From: an uncultured Bacteroidales bacterium
GTDB taxonomy: Bacteria; Bacteroidota; Bacteroidia; Bacteroidales; UBA11471
Assembly: GCA_947589325.1 (NCBI GenBank)
Contig: CANQAM010000008.1
Coordinates: 36,290-100,289 of the forward strand
Reading direction: 5' to 3'
DNA length: 64,000 nt
In this document: piece after piece, positions 8,083 through 16,942 of the stretch
Position numbering within the stretch: the stretch's first letter is position 1
Layout: each line of letters begins with the position of its first letter
Position numbers and translations under genes: made by a program
The notes under the pieces: generated by a model
What the model was told of the DNA's origin: nothing
Databases searched by the model: none
Seen by the model: only the letters and a program-made list of their open reading frames with translations

Positions 8083-9378
8083 ATGGTCAAAAATCGTATC
8101 GACATCATCACGCTCGGGTGCTCCAAAAATTTGGTCGATTCGGAACGGCTGATGAAGCAGTTTCGTGCCGCCGGTTACGAAGTGTGCCACGATGCCGCCG
8201 AAGTCAAGGGCGAAATCGTCGTCATCAACACCTGCGGATTCATCGGCGATGCCAAAGAAGAATCCATCGAGATGATACTCACTTTTGCGCAGGCGAAAAA
8301 ACAGCACCGGATACGCCGCCTCTATGTCATGGGCTGCCTCTCGCAGCGTTACATGGAGGAGTTGGCGGGCGAAATCCCCGAAGTCGATAAGTTTTACGGC
8401 AAATTCGATTACCCCCGTCTGCTTGAAGAATTGGGCAAAGCCTACCGCGACGAGTTTCGCTTGCAGCGCGAACTGACCACCCCGCCGCACTATGCCTACA
8501 TAAAAATTGCCGAAGGGTGCGACCGTATGTGTGCCTATTGCGCCATACCCCTCATTACGGGACATTATGTTTCCCGCCCGATGGACGAAATCGTCGCCGA
8601 AGTCGAAACGTTGGCGGCGCAGGGCGTCAAAGAGTTTCAGCTTATAGCCCAAGACCTTACTTATTATGGTAAAGACCTCTACGGCGAATACCGCATTGCC
8701 GAATTGGTGGAGCGTATCGCTTCCGTTCGCGGTGTGAAGTGGCTGCGGCTGCACTATGCTTATCCCGACCATTTCCCGCTCGATTTGCTGCCCGTCATGG
8801 CGCGCCACGACAATATATGCAAATACCTCGACATCGCCTTGCAGCACATCGACGACGGTGTGCTGCACCGTATGCGCCGCCGCATCACCCGCAAAGAAAC
8901 GGAAGCGCTGTTGGAGCGCATTCGCCGCGAAGTGCCCGGCATACACCTGCGCACTACGTTCATGGTGGGCTTTTGCGGGGAGACGGAGGAGGCTTTCGAC
9001 GAACTGCTCCGTTTCGTGCGCGAAGCCCGTTTCGAGCGCATGGGGGCGTTCGCCTATTCCGAAGAGGAGGGCACTTATTCGGCGCAGCACTATGCCGACG
9101 ATGTCCCCGCCGACGAGAAACAGCGGCGTCTCGACCTCCTTATGGAGACGCAGGAAGCGGTTGCCGCCGATGTCGCCGCCTCGAAGACGGGCAGCCGTAT
9201 GCAGGTCATTATCGACCGCGAGGAGCCGGACTATTACGTGGGGCGCACGCAGTACGATTCGCCCGAAGTCGATCCCGAAGTGTTGGTCGAAAAAACACGC
9301 GCCCTGACCGTCGGCGAGTTTTATACGGTGCGTATTACGTCGGCGCAGCCTTTTGAACTTTTCGCCGTCGCCGAGTAA
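8083..9378 (+). CDS. rimO: Ribosomal protein S12 methylthiotransferase RimO
   Basis: A 431-residue radical SAM enzyme that adds a methylthio group to the conserved aspartate of ribosomal protein S12. The N-terminal UPF0004 domain has three cluster cysteines (LGCSKN, NTCGF, MGCLSQ). The radical SAM motif EGCDRMCAYC is near residue 145. The last 65 residues are a TRAM domain. The upstream frame stays open into ftsY, but MVKNRIDIITLGCSKN at 8083 is the start that fits the family. It sits immediately after ftsY. Confidence 0.95.
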   Translation: MVKNRIDIITLGCSKNLVDSERLMKQFRAAGYEVCHDAAEVKGEIVVINTCGFIGDAKEESIEMILTFAQAKKQHRIRRLYVMGCLSQRYMEELAGEIPEVDKFYGKFDYPRLLEELGKAYRDEFRLQRELTTPPHYAYIKIAEGCDRMCAYCAIPLITGHYVSRPMDEIVAEVETLAAQGVKEFQLIAQDLTYYGKDLYGEYRIAELVERIASVRGVKWLRLHYAYPDHFPLDLLPVMARHDNICKYLDIALQHIDDGVLHRMRRRITRKETEALLERIRREVPGIHLRTTFMVGFCGETEEAFDELLRFVREARFERMGAFAYSEEEGTYSAQHYADDVPADEKQRRLDLLMETQEAVAADVAASKTGSRMQVIIDREEPDYYVGRTQYDSPEVDPEVLVEKTRALTVGEFYTVRITSAQPFELFAVAE

Positions 9379-9415
9379 TCTCGAAAATCGGTCGGCGAGC
9401 CTCAAATTTTCAGAA

Positions 9416-10513
9416 ATGAAATCATTGCAAGACGCCATACGGTTGTGCCTCGACAAAGGAGTGTCTTTCTATGCTTGCCGCCGGCAGGGCGGCGGGCAGC
9501 TCGAGTTTGGCGCGCAGCTCTCCGGCGTGAAGCTGGCAGATGTTTCTTTGTCCGCGTTGTCCCGCCGGCGCGGTTTCTTTGTGCACCCTTTCGACGATAC
9601 GGAATTGCCTGCCTGTTTCATTGCTGCGGAAATGACACTCGACGATGCCTGCGGCTGGGACGCACTCTCAGCCCGTCCGTCGGCGGCACTGCCGTCAGCA
9701 CCGGCTTTGTCGGCTGTTTCGCAGACGGTTTACGAGCGTCAAGCCGGACGATTGATAGCCTCCTTGCGGCGGGGCGATTTACAGAAAGTCGTTTTGTCGC
9801 GGGTTATTTCGGTTCCCTGTGCGCCGCAGCAGCGGGTAGCAGCACTGTTCGATGCGATGTGCGAGGCATTTCCCGACGCATTTGTTTTTCTCTTTTACCT
9901 GCCCGGTACGACGTTGTGGCTGGGCGCATCGCCCGAACTCTTTTTGCAACGGCGGGGCAATACCCTTTCCGCCTGTTCGGTGGCAGCCACCAAGCGGTGC
10001 GGCGACCCGTCGGCGTGGGGCGAAAAAGAGCGCGAGGAGCAGCAGCTCGTTACCGATTATATACGCGAGGTTTTTCGGCAGACGGTCGCCGGCGATGTGC
10101 GTGTCGGCGATGTGGAAGATTGTGTGGCGGGCAATGTGCGCCACCTTTCCACACGATTGAGTGTTTCGACCTCTTGCCCCGATGAGGCGGCAGATGCATT
10201 GGTGCGGCGATTGCACCCGACGCCGGCGGTAGGAGGCTGTCCGCGCGAAGCGGCGTTGCGCGCCATTGCCGGGATTGAAAAAAACAGCCGCCGCTGCTAT
10301 GCCGGATATTTGGGCGTGTTCGACGGTACGGGCGAATACGATTTATTTGTAAATTTGCGTTCGATGGAAATCTATGCCGACCGTATCGATATACATACGG
10401 GCGGAGGACTTACCGCCCGCAGCGATGCCCGCTCGGAGTGGGACGAAACTTCTCTCAAAGCGGAGCCGCTGCTTCGTGTGGTGAAACAATGTGTACACGA
10501 CGATGAACGATAA
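9416..10513 (+). CDS. menF: Isochorismate synthase
   Basis: A 365-residue chorismate-binding enzyme that isomerises chorismate to isochorismate, the first step of menaquinone synthesis. The C-terminal catalytic half is clear: KVVLSR near 120, GASPELF, then HPTPAVGGCPREAAL near 265, the form seen in isochorismate synthases rather than anthranilate synthases, and RCYAGYLG. MKSLQDAIRLCLDKG at 9416 is chosen as the start; an in-frame ATG at 9353 would overlap the end of rimO and adds an unlikely sequence. It overlaps menD by about 11 bp, so translation is probably coupled. Confidence 0.93.
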   Translation: MKSLQDAIRLCLDKGVSFYACRRQGGGQLEFGAQLSGVKLADVSLSALSRRRGFFVHPFDDTELPACFIAAEMTLDDACGWDALSARPSAALPSAPALSAVSQTVYERQAGRLIASLRRGDLQKVVLSRVISVPCAPQQRVAALFDAMCEAFPDAFVFLFYLPGTTLWLGASPELFLQRRGNTLSACSVAATKRCGDPSAWGEKEREEQQLVTDYIREVFRQTVAGDVRVGDVEDCVAGNVRHLSTRLSVSTSCPDEAADALVRRLHPTPAVGGCPREAALRAIAGIEKNSRRCYAGYLGVFDGTGEYDLFVNLRSMEIYADRIDIHTGGGLTARSDARSEWDETSLKAEPLLRVVKQCVHDDER

Positions 10514-12182
10514 TCTCTATTCCGAAAAAGAAACCGCCAAGATTTTGGCGGAGCTGTTGGTGCGGAAAGGTGTGCGCCGCGTTCTGCTTTCGCCCGGCTC
10601 CCGCAATGCTCCGTTGATAATCTCTTTGACACGCCGCCGCGAGCTATCCTGCCGCGTCGTTCTCGACGAACGGGTCGCCGCCTATATGGCGGTGGGCATG
10701 GCGCAGCAGTCGGGCGAGGCGGTTGCCCTTGTCTGTACGTCGGGCACGGCGCTGCTCAATTATGCGCCGGCGGTGGCGGAGGCTTTTTACCAACGCCTGC
10801 CGTTGATTGTCATTTCTGCCGACCGTCCGGAGGAGTGGATCGACCAAGACGACAGCCAGACCATACGACAGTATGCCGCCCTTGCACCGTTTGTCAAAGC
10901 CTCATACCGTTTGCCTGCCGAACTTTCGTGTGCCGACGAACGGTGGTATGCCAACCGCCTTGTCAATGAGGCGCTCAACACTGCGCTGGCTTCGCCGCAA
11001 GGGCCGGTGCATCTCGACGTGCCTTTTCGCGAACCGCTTTACGGGATAAAGACTTATTCGATGCCGGAGCGCGCGATTGAGGCCGTGCCGGTGGTATCGA
11101 CACTTCCCGATGCCGAAGCCCGCCGTTTGGCGGCGATGCTCTCGTCGGGGAAGCGGGTTTTGATAGTCGCTTCTTTTGCTGCACCCGATGCTGCGCTCGC
11201 TTCGCTTTTGACACGCGCGGCGGCATTCCCGCAAGTTGTGCTGCTGACGGAAAGCCTTGCCAATTTGCCGGTTGGAGATGCTATTCCTACGATAGACCGT
11301 GTACTCTCCGTCATGCCCGCCGACCTGTTGGCGTATCGTCCCGATATTCTTATTACGTTCGGCGGTGCGCCGGTGTCGCGCCGGCTCAAACGTTTTTTGC
11401 GCGAAAACCGACCGGAGGAACACTGGCGCCTCGATACGGGCGGACATATCGTCGATACGATGCAGTCGCTTACCCGCCATATCCGCCTTGCGCCGAGCGA
11501 TTTTTTTGCTGCCGTATTGCCATATTGGCAGCCGGCGATGTGCGGATACCGCGACCTTTGGCGGGCTTTGCGCGAGGAAGCGGCTCGTCGCCACGACGCT
11601 TTTTTGTCGTCGGCTGCGTGGAGCGACTTCACCGCTTTTTCCCTGCTGATGCCTGCCTTGCCGGTAGGTGCCGCCGTGCAGCTTTCCAACGGAATGACGG
11701 TGCGTTATGCGCAGATGTTCGAATATCCGCAGGTTTTCCGTTCCGACGGCAATCGCGGAACGAGCGGCATCGACGGTTCGCTATCGACGGCGGTCGGTGC
11801 GGCGATTGCCTCGAACAGACCGACGGTGTGCATCATCGGCGATATGAGTTTTTTGTACGATGCCGCTGCATTGGCGACGGGCGACCTGCCGCCGAATCTT
11901 CGCATCATCGTGATATGCAACGGCGGCGGAGGCATATTCCGCACGCTGGCAGGCGTATCGGAACTTTCCGAGTCGGAAAGTTGTTTTGAGACCGTCCGCC
12001 GCGTCGATGTCGAAAGGTATGCGCGACTGTATGGAATCGATTTCTATCGGGCTGCCGATGCCGTATCGTTGCGCAATGTGTTGCCGCGTTTTTTTCAAGA
12101 GACCGGACGGGTCGCGATTCTTGCCATTGAGACGCCGCGCCTGCTCAATGCCGAAGTGTTGAAAGCCTATTTTTCCCGATAA
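10503..12182 (+). CDS. menD: SEPHCHC synthase MenD
   Basis: A thiamine-diphosphate enzyme of about 559 residues that joins isochorismate with the succinic-semialdehyde unit from 2-oxoglutarate. LSPGSRNAPL, the ThDP-activating Glu region DERVAAYMAVGMA, the CTSGTA loop, GNRGTSGIDGSLSTA and the metal-binding IIGDMSFLYD (late third) are all present. The start ATG at 10503 lies inside the end of menF; an alternative ATG at 10491 adds four residues. A thioredoxin-like gene follows 37 bp later rather than the next men gene. Confidence 0.95.
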   Translation: MNDNLYSEKETAKILAELLVRKGVRRVLLSPGSRNAPLIISLTRRRELSCRVVLDERVAAYMAVGMAQQSGEAVALVCTSGTALLNYAPAVAEAFYQRLPLIVISADRPEEWIDQDDSQTIRQYAALAPFVKASYRLPAELSCADERWYANRLVNEALNTALASPQGPVHLDVPFREPLYGIKTYSMPERAIEAVPVVSTLPDAEARRLAAMLSSGKRVLIVASFAAPDAALASLLTRAAAFPQVVLLTESLANLPVGDAIPTIDRVLSVMPADLLAYRPDILITFGGAPVSRRLKRFLRENRPEEHWRLDTGGHIVDTMQSLTRHIRLAPSDFFAAVLPYWQPAMCGYRDLWRALREEAARRHDAFLSSAAWSDFTAFSLLMPALPVGAAVQLSNGMTVRYAQMFEYPQVFRSDGNRGTSGIDGSLSTAVGAAIASNRPTVCIIGDMSFLYDAAALATGDLPPNLRIIVICNGGGGIFRTLAGVSELSESESCFETVRRVDVERYARLYGIDFYRAADAVSLRNVLPRFFQETGRVAILAIETPRLLNAEVLKAYFSR

Positions 12183-12219
12183 AAAGATTCGAGGAAAAGA
12201 CAAATATAATTTTTGAGAT

Positions 12220-13179
12220 ATGATGATGTCAAAAAAAGTAATGATTGTATTCCTGACGCTGTGGACGGTGGCAGCCGGTGCAGTGGGAGCGGAGTTCGAT
12301 GTGTGCGCTCCGGATAGCCTTTTGGGGCAGCAAACCGTTCATCCGGCGACTTCCAAAGAACTGCCTTTGCCCGAAGTGCCCGTGCTCTTGCAGACGCCCG
12401 AATCGCGTGCCGCCTATGTGGTGGAGCATTTTTGGGACGCGATGGATTTCAAAGATATTTCGCGCAGTCGCGACAGGGATTTCATGGAGCAGAATTTCGT
12501 CAATTACATTTCGCTGTTTCCCCTTGCCGACACCGCTGTATGCCGCGCCTCTGCCGTAAATCTTTTGCGTCGGGCGGAAGCCGATGCCGCCGCTTACCGC
12601 CTGTTGGTCGAGTTGGCGGAACAATATCTTTACGATGCCGGTTCGCCTATGTTGAACGAAACCTGTTATACATGGTTCCTCGAAGAAATAGTGTGTTCGA
12701 AGCAGTTGAAAAAATCCGAACGGATACGACCGCAGCAGCAGTTGGAGGTCGTTCGGAAAAATCGGGAAGGAACGCCGGCAGCCGATTTCGCCTATGAAAC
12801 ACCCGACGGACAGCGGCACACCCTTTACGGTACGACGGGCGAATACACCTTGCTGCTCTTTTACGACCCGACTTGCGAACATTGCAAGGAGACTATTGAC
12901 GAGTTGCGGCACGATGTTTATGTTTCCTTGCGCACCGCCGGCGGACGTCTGCGGGTGCTGGCGGTGTGTGTCGATACGGCACGCGAGTCGTGGCTGCAAC
13001 ATCTTGCTGTCGTACCTGAAAACTGGACGGCGGGCTTCGATGCCGACGGCGTTATCGACGGTAGTGAACGCTATGTGCTGCGCGCCATGCCTTCGCTCTA
13101 CCTGCTCGACAGCGATAAAAAAGTGCTGCTCAAAGATGTGCCTCCCGCTGCCGTAAGCCGCTTCTGCGCCCGTATGTAA
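12220..13179 (+). CDS. DUF5106 / thioredoxin-like (TlpA-type) exported protein
   Basis: A 319-residue protein with a signal peptide ending near AAGAVGAEF. Residues about 60-185 are helical and resemble DUF5106. Residues about 190-319 form a thioredoxin fold with CEHC as the redox pair (FYDPTCEHCKET, near 225) and a cis-Pro-type loop LRAMPSLYLLD. It probably acts as a periplasmic thiol-disulfide oxidoreductase. It reads in the same direction as menD (37 bp apart) and converges with trpA, whose stop is 3 bp away. No partner gene is obvious. The fold and location are well supported; the substrate is unknown. Confidence 0.8.
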   Translation: MMMSKKVMIVFLTLWTVAAGAVGAEFDVCAPDSLLGQQTVHPATSKELPLPEVPVLLQTPESRAAYVVEHFWDAMDFKDISRSRDRDFMEQNFVNYISLFPLADTAVCRASAVNLLRRAEADAAAYRLLVELAEQYLYDAGSPMLNETCYTWFLEEIVCSKQLKKSERIRPQQQLEVVRKNREGTPAADFAYETPDGQRHTLYGTTGEYTLLLFYDPTCEHCKETIDELRHDVYVSLRTAGGRLRVLAVCVDTARESWLQHLAVVPENWTAGFDADGVIDGSERYVLRAMPSLYLLDSDKKVLLKDVPPAAVSRFCARM

Positions 13180-13182
13180 CGG

Positions 13183-13956
13183 CTATTCTTGGAGCGCCTG
13201 CAAAAGTCGGTCGATAGCGCGTCCGGCATTGCCCTCCTCCTGCAACAGCGATACGAATTTGCTGCCGATAATGGCGCCGGCGGCGTGGGCGCAAGCCGCC
13301 TCGTGCGTCTGCCGGTTGGAGATGCCGAATCCTATCATGCGGGGATTGCGCAGTTGCATCGCTTCGATGCGTTTGAAATATGCCAGCTTTTGGGCATTAA
13401 AATCTTTTTGGGCGCCGGTGATGGCAGCCGACGACACCATATAGATAAATCCGTCGGTATGCGCGTCGATGAGGCGTATGCGCTCCTCGCTCGTTTCGGG
13501 CGTGATAAGCATGATGAGCCGCAGGTCGTAGCGGTCGGCGGTCGCCTTGTAATTTTCCATATATTCCCGGAACGGCAGGTCGGGAACGATGATGCCGTCG
13601 ATGCCGCACGCTTGGCAGGAGCGGCAGAACGCCTCGAATCCGTATTGCAGAATCGGATTCAGATACCCCATGAGTATCAACGGAATGTGCACGTCGCTGC
13701 GTATGTCGGCAAGCTGTCCGAACAGTTTGCGCAGGGTCATGCCGTTGCGCAGGGCGCGGGTGGCAGCCTCCTGTATCACGGGTCCGTCGGCCATCGGGTC
13801 GCTGAACGGTATGCCTATCTCTATCATGTCCACGCCTTTGGATTCGAGCGTTTTGATGACTTCGCACGTGCCGTCGAACGTCGGGTGTCCGGCACAAAAA
13901 TAAATGGAGAGAATCTCTTTTTTCTTCTCTTGAAAAAGTCGGTTGATACGATTCAT
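13183..13956 (-). CDS. trpA: Tryptophan synthase alpha chain
   Basis: A 257-residue TIM barrel that cleaves indole-3-glycerol phosphate to indole and glyceraldehyde-3-phosphate. The catalytic Glu is in MIEIGIPFSDPMADGP, where the Asp of ADGP is the second catalytic residue; GIIVPDLPF and GFGISNRQ loops are present. It is the last gene of the trp operon, 1 bp after trpF. Confidence 0.97.
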   Translation of the reverse strand: MNRINRLFQEKKKEILSIYFCAGHPTFDGTCEVIKTLESKGVDMIEIGIPFSDPMADGPVIQEAATRALRNGMTLRKLFGQLADIRSDVHIPLILMGYLNPILQYGFEAFCRSCQACGIDGIIVPDLPFREYMENYKATADRYDLRLIMLITPETSEERIRLIDAHTDGFIYMVSSAAITGAQKDFNAQKLAYFKRIEAMQLRNPRMIGFGISNRQTHEAACAHAAGAIIGSKFVSLLQEEGNAGRAIDRLLQALQE

Positions 13957-13957
13957 C

Positions 13958-14581
13958 TTATTTGTTTTTTATTTCGTTTCTGAATAGGGTTATGAAGTTT
14001 CGCAGTTTGTCGATGTCTTTTAAGGCAGGGGCGGTTTCGAATCCGCTGTTGAGGTCGATGCCTGCCCATTGCGGGTGTGAAAATCCGCGCAGCTCTGTCA
14101 GACAGTCGGGCGACAGACCGCCGCTCAGCAGAAACGGCGTGCTGCCCCGATAGCTTTCCAACAGCGTCCAGTCGAATTTTTTTCCCGAACCGCCGTCCGT
14201 CGCGCAGGGCGTGTCGAACAGAAACCAGTCGCACACGCTTTCGTAGGCATGGCATTGCGCTGCCGATGTCCGGCCTTGCATCTGAAATGCCTTGATGACT
14301 TTCACGCCGCTTGCGCGCAGCGCGCGGCAAAGTTCGGGCGATTCGTGTCCGTGCAGCTGCACGCCGTACAGTCCGTAGTCGGCAATATGTCGCGCTATCG
14401 TCGCTTTGTCGGCATCGACGAACACACCGACGCGCCGCACCTTTTCCGGCAAATAAGCCGGCATTTGCGTTACGCAGCGGGGCGAGCGCGGGGCGAAGAT
14501 GAAACCCATCAGGTCGATGTCGCACTTCTCTGCGGCGCGAATGTTTTCCGGCTCGCGCATACCGCATACTTTTATGAGCAT
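13958..14581 (-). CDS. trpF: Phosphoribosylanthranilate isomerase
   Basis: A 207-residue TIM-barrel enzyme. The catalytic Cys is in IKVCGMREPEN (residue 5) and the catalytic Asp in FLFDTP. FLLSGGLSPD and GIDLNSGFE form the phosphate-binding end. The frame is open far upstream, but the ATG at 14581 gives the standard N-terminus. It overlaps the end of trpC by 10 bp. Confidence 0.96.
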   Translation of the reverse strand: MLIKVCGMREPENIRAAEKCDIDLMGFIFAPRSPRCVTQMPAYLPEKVRRVGVFVDADKATIARHIADYGLYGVQLHGHESPELCRALRASGVKVIKAFQMQGRTSAAQCHAYESVCDWFLFDTPCATDGGSGKKFDWTLLESYRGSTPFLLSGGLSPDCLTELRGFSHPQWAGIDLNSGFETAPALKDIDKLRNFITLFRNEIKNK

Positions 14582-15363
14582 GACAGGTCGTTTATGAATT
14601 GACGGAGCGTCGCTCCCGGATTTTCGGTTTTCATGAAAGTCTCGCCGATGAGGAATCCGCGAAATCCCGCCTGCTGCAGTTCTTTTATCATTGTCGGGTC
14701 GGAGATGCCGCTCTCCGAAACTTTCAAAAAATCGGCAGGCAGCTTCTCTACCAGCCGGAACGAATTTTTCACGTCGGTGTGAAAGCTCCCTAAATTCCGG
14801 TTGTTCACGCCTATCATGTCGATATGCTCGTTTACGCAGTTGAGTTCGCTTTCCCGATGTATTTCCAGCAGCACTTCGAGGCCGAGCCGGTGCGCCTCTC
14901 CCGCCAGCGTCCGGCACTCCTCCGGCGACAGGGCGGCAGCGATAAGCAGCACGGCGTCGGCGCCGACGATGCGGGCTTGAAAGAGTTGGTATTCGTCGAT
15001 GATGAAATCTTTTCGCAGTACGGGCAGACCCGTAAGCGGACGGGCAACGGCGATGTCGTGCAGCGAGCCGCCGAAAAACGGCGTATCGGTGAGAATGGAA
15101 AGGGCGGCGGCACCGTTGGCTTCATACGAAGGCGGTATTTCGTCGGCGCGCCCCAGCTCTTTTATCCACCCTTTCGACGGCGACTTGCGCTTAAATTCGG
15201 CAATGATGCCGCAGGGCGATGCTGCCAGTGCTGCCCGCATACTCCGCTGTTCCTGCGTTTTCTGCGTGGCGTTTTCGCGTAACAGCTCTATGCTTACAGC
15301 CTGTTTCTGTTGCATGATTTCCTCCCGTTTGCGGGCGATGATTTCGTCTAAAATATCTTTCAT
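14572..15363 (-). CDS. trpC: Indole-3-glycerol phosphate synthase
   Basis: A 263-residue TIM-barrel enzyme that closes the indole ring. It has the N-terminal helix MKDILDEIIARKREEI, the catalytic Lys in EFKRKSPSKGWI, LRKDFIIDEYQ, IGVNNRNLGSF and SESGISD. The long open frame upstream lies inside trpD and is ignored. It starts 5 bp after trpD. Confidence 0.97.
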   Translation of the reverse strand: MKDILDEIIARKREEIMQQKQAVSIELLRENATQKTQEQRSMRAALAASPCGIIAEFKRKSPSKGWIKELGRADEIPPSYEANGAAALSILTDTPFFGGSLHDIAVARPLTGLPVLRKDFIIDEYQLFQARIVGADAVLLIAAALSPEECRTLAGEAHRLGLEVLLEIHRESELNCVNEHIDMIGVNNRNLGSFHTDVKNSFRLVEKLPADFLKVSESGISDPTMIKELQQAGFRGFLIGETFMKTENPGATLRQFINDLSCS

Positions 15364-15368
15364 GGTGT

Positions 15369-16364
15369 TCAACTGTTCAGAGCGATAAATTTTTTCAGTG
15401 TCTCGGCAGCCTTTCCGCCGGCGAGCGATGCGCGGGCTGTTTCCAAACATTCGCCGATGGATTTGGACGGCTCCAAAATCTGTATGGCGAAAGCGGCGTT
15501 TATGAGAACGCAGTTCGTCTGTGAAACGGTGGCTTTTCCTGTCAGAACGTTGTCGAAAATGCGGGCGGCTTCTTCGGGTGTGCTGCCGCCGAATAGCTCT
15601 TCCTGCCGTATCGGCGGCAAGCCCAGTTCGTCGGGGCGGTATATTCGCTCGTAATGCTTCATGATTACTTTGAACGAGTCGGTCAGCGATATTTCGTCGT
15701 AGCCGTCTAAACTGGTTACGACGGCAAATTCCATGCCTAACGTCTGGAACGTCTGGGCATAGAGGCGCAACAGTTCGAGATTGGCGACGCCCAACAGCTG
15801 GTTTGCCGGCAGCGACGGATTGACCAATGGCCCCAGCAGGTTGAACAGCGTGCTTACCTGCAACGCCTTGCGCACGGGGGCGACCGTCTTCATTGCAGGA
15901 TTGAAAAGCGGGGCGTGCAGGTATGCCATGCCGCACCCTTCAATCGAGCGGCGCAACCGGCTTTCGTCGTTGGTGAATTTCACGCCGTGCTGTTCTATGA
16001 CGTTGCTCGCGCCGCTCACGGAGGTGGCGCCGTAATTGCCGTGTTTTGCCACGCGGTAGCCGGCTCCCGCCACCACGAAACAGGCGCAGGTCGAAATGTT
16101 GAACGTGTTTTTTCCGTCGCCGCCCGTCCCCACGATGTCGATAGCGTTGTAGTCGCTTAAATCTATGCGTATGCGGCTTTCCAGCAAGGAGTTGCGGAAT
16201 CCGATAAGCTCTTCTACCGACGGGGAGCGCATTTTGTAAACGGTGAGCAGCGCGGCTGTTTGTGCTTCGTTATAGACGCCGCGCGTCATATCCGACATGA
16301 TTTTTTCCGCCTCTTGTCGGGAGAGTATTTCGTGATTGAAAAGCCGTGTCAGAATCTTTTTCAT
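15369..16364 (-). CDS. trpD: Anthranilate phosphoribosyltransferase
   Basis: A 331-residue enzyme that transfers phosphoribose from PRPP to anthranilate. The PRPP loop GTGGDGKNTFNIST (near 80), KHGNYGATSVSGASNVIE and the HAPLFNPAMK segment are present. Its ATG overlaps the trpG stop by 4 bp, indicating coupled translation. It is not fused to trpG, unlike in enterobacteria. Confidence 0.97.
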   Translation of the reverse strand: MKKILTRLFNHEILSRQEAEKIMSDMTRGVYNEAQTAALLTVYKMRSPSVEELIGFRNSLLESRIRIDLSDYNAIDIVGTGGDGKNTFNISTCACFVVAGAGYRVAKHGNYGATSVSGASNVIEQHGVKFTNDESRLRRSIEGCGMAYLHAPLFNPAMKTVAPVRKALQVSTLFNLLGPLVNPSLPANQLLGVANLELLRLYAQTFQTLGMEFAVVTSLDGYDEISLTDSFKVIMKHYERIYRPDELGLPPIRQEELFGGSTPEEAARIFDNVLTGKATVSQTNCVLINAAFAIQILEPSKSIGECLETARASLAGGKAAETLKKFIALNS

Positions 16365-16930
16365 ACGTTTGCTTTTAAGAAGTTTTCCATGATGATTTTT
16401 CCCTGCGGTGTCAATACCGATTCGGGGTGAAACTGTATGCCGTGAATATCGAACGTCTTGTGGCGCAGCGCCATGACAAGCCCTTCTTCACTGCGGGCGG
16501 TGATTTCGAGACAGTCGGGCAGACTGTCGGCATCGACCACCCACGAGTGGTAGCGCCCTACGGCGATGCTGCTGTCGAGACCCTCGAAAAGATAGTCGTT
16601 GCCAAGCAGTTTTATCGGCGTTTGCACGCCGTGATACACGCGGCTCAGATTCACAAGTTTGCCGCCGAATACTTCGCCTATCGCCTGATGTCCGAGGCAC
16701 ACGCCGAGTATGGGTTTGCGTCCGGCATACCGGCGTATCGTGTCGAGCAGCAGACCGGCTTCCGACGGAATGCCCGGCCCGGGCGAGAGTATGATTTTGT
16801 CGCAGGCTTCGAGGTCGTCGAGGTCGAAAGCGTCGTTGCGCACTACCGTTACTTCCGCACCGGCTTCCCTTACCATGTGGAACAGGTTGTACGTAAACGA
16901 GTCGTAATTGTCTATGATAGTGATTTTCAT
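16361..16930 (-). CDS. trpG: Anthranilate synthase glutaminase component
   Basis: A 189-residue class I glutamine amidotransferase that supplies ammonia to TrpE. The catalytic Cys is in LGVCLGHQAIG and the His-Glu pair in QFHPESVLTPQG. The N-terminus ITIIDNYDSFTYNL is standard. The start at 16930 is preferred; an ATG at 16942, directly after the trpE stop, adds four residues. Confidence 0.96.
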   Translation of the reverse strand: MKITIIDNYDSFTYNLFHMVREAGAEVTVVRNDAFDLDDLEACDKIILSPGPGIPSEAGLLLDTIRRYAGRKPILGVCLGHQAIGEVFGGKLVNLSRVYHGVQTPIKLLGNDYLFEGLDSSIAVGRYHSWVVDADSLPDCLEITARSEEGLVMALRHKTFDIHGIQFHPESVLTPQGKIIMENFLKANV

Positions 16931-16942
16931 AATAGGGTGCAA

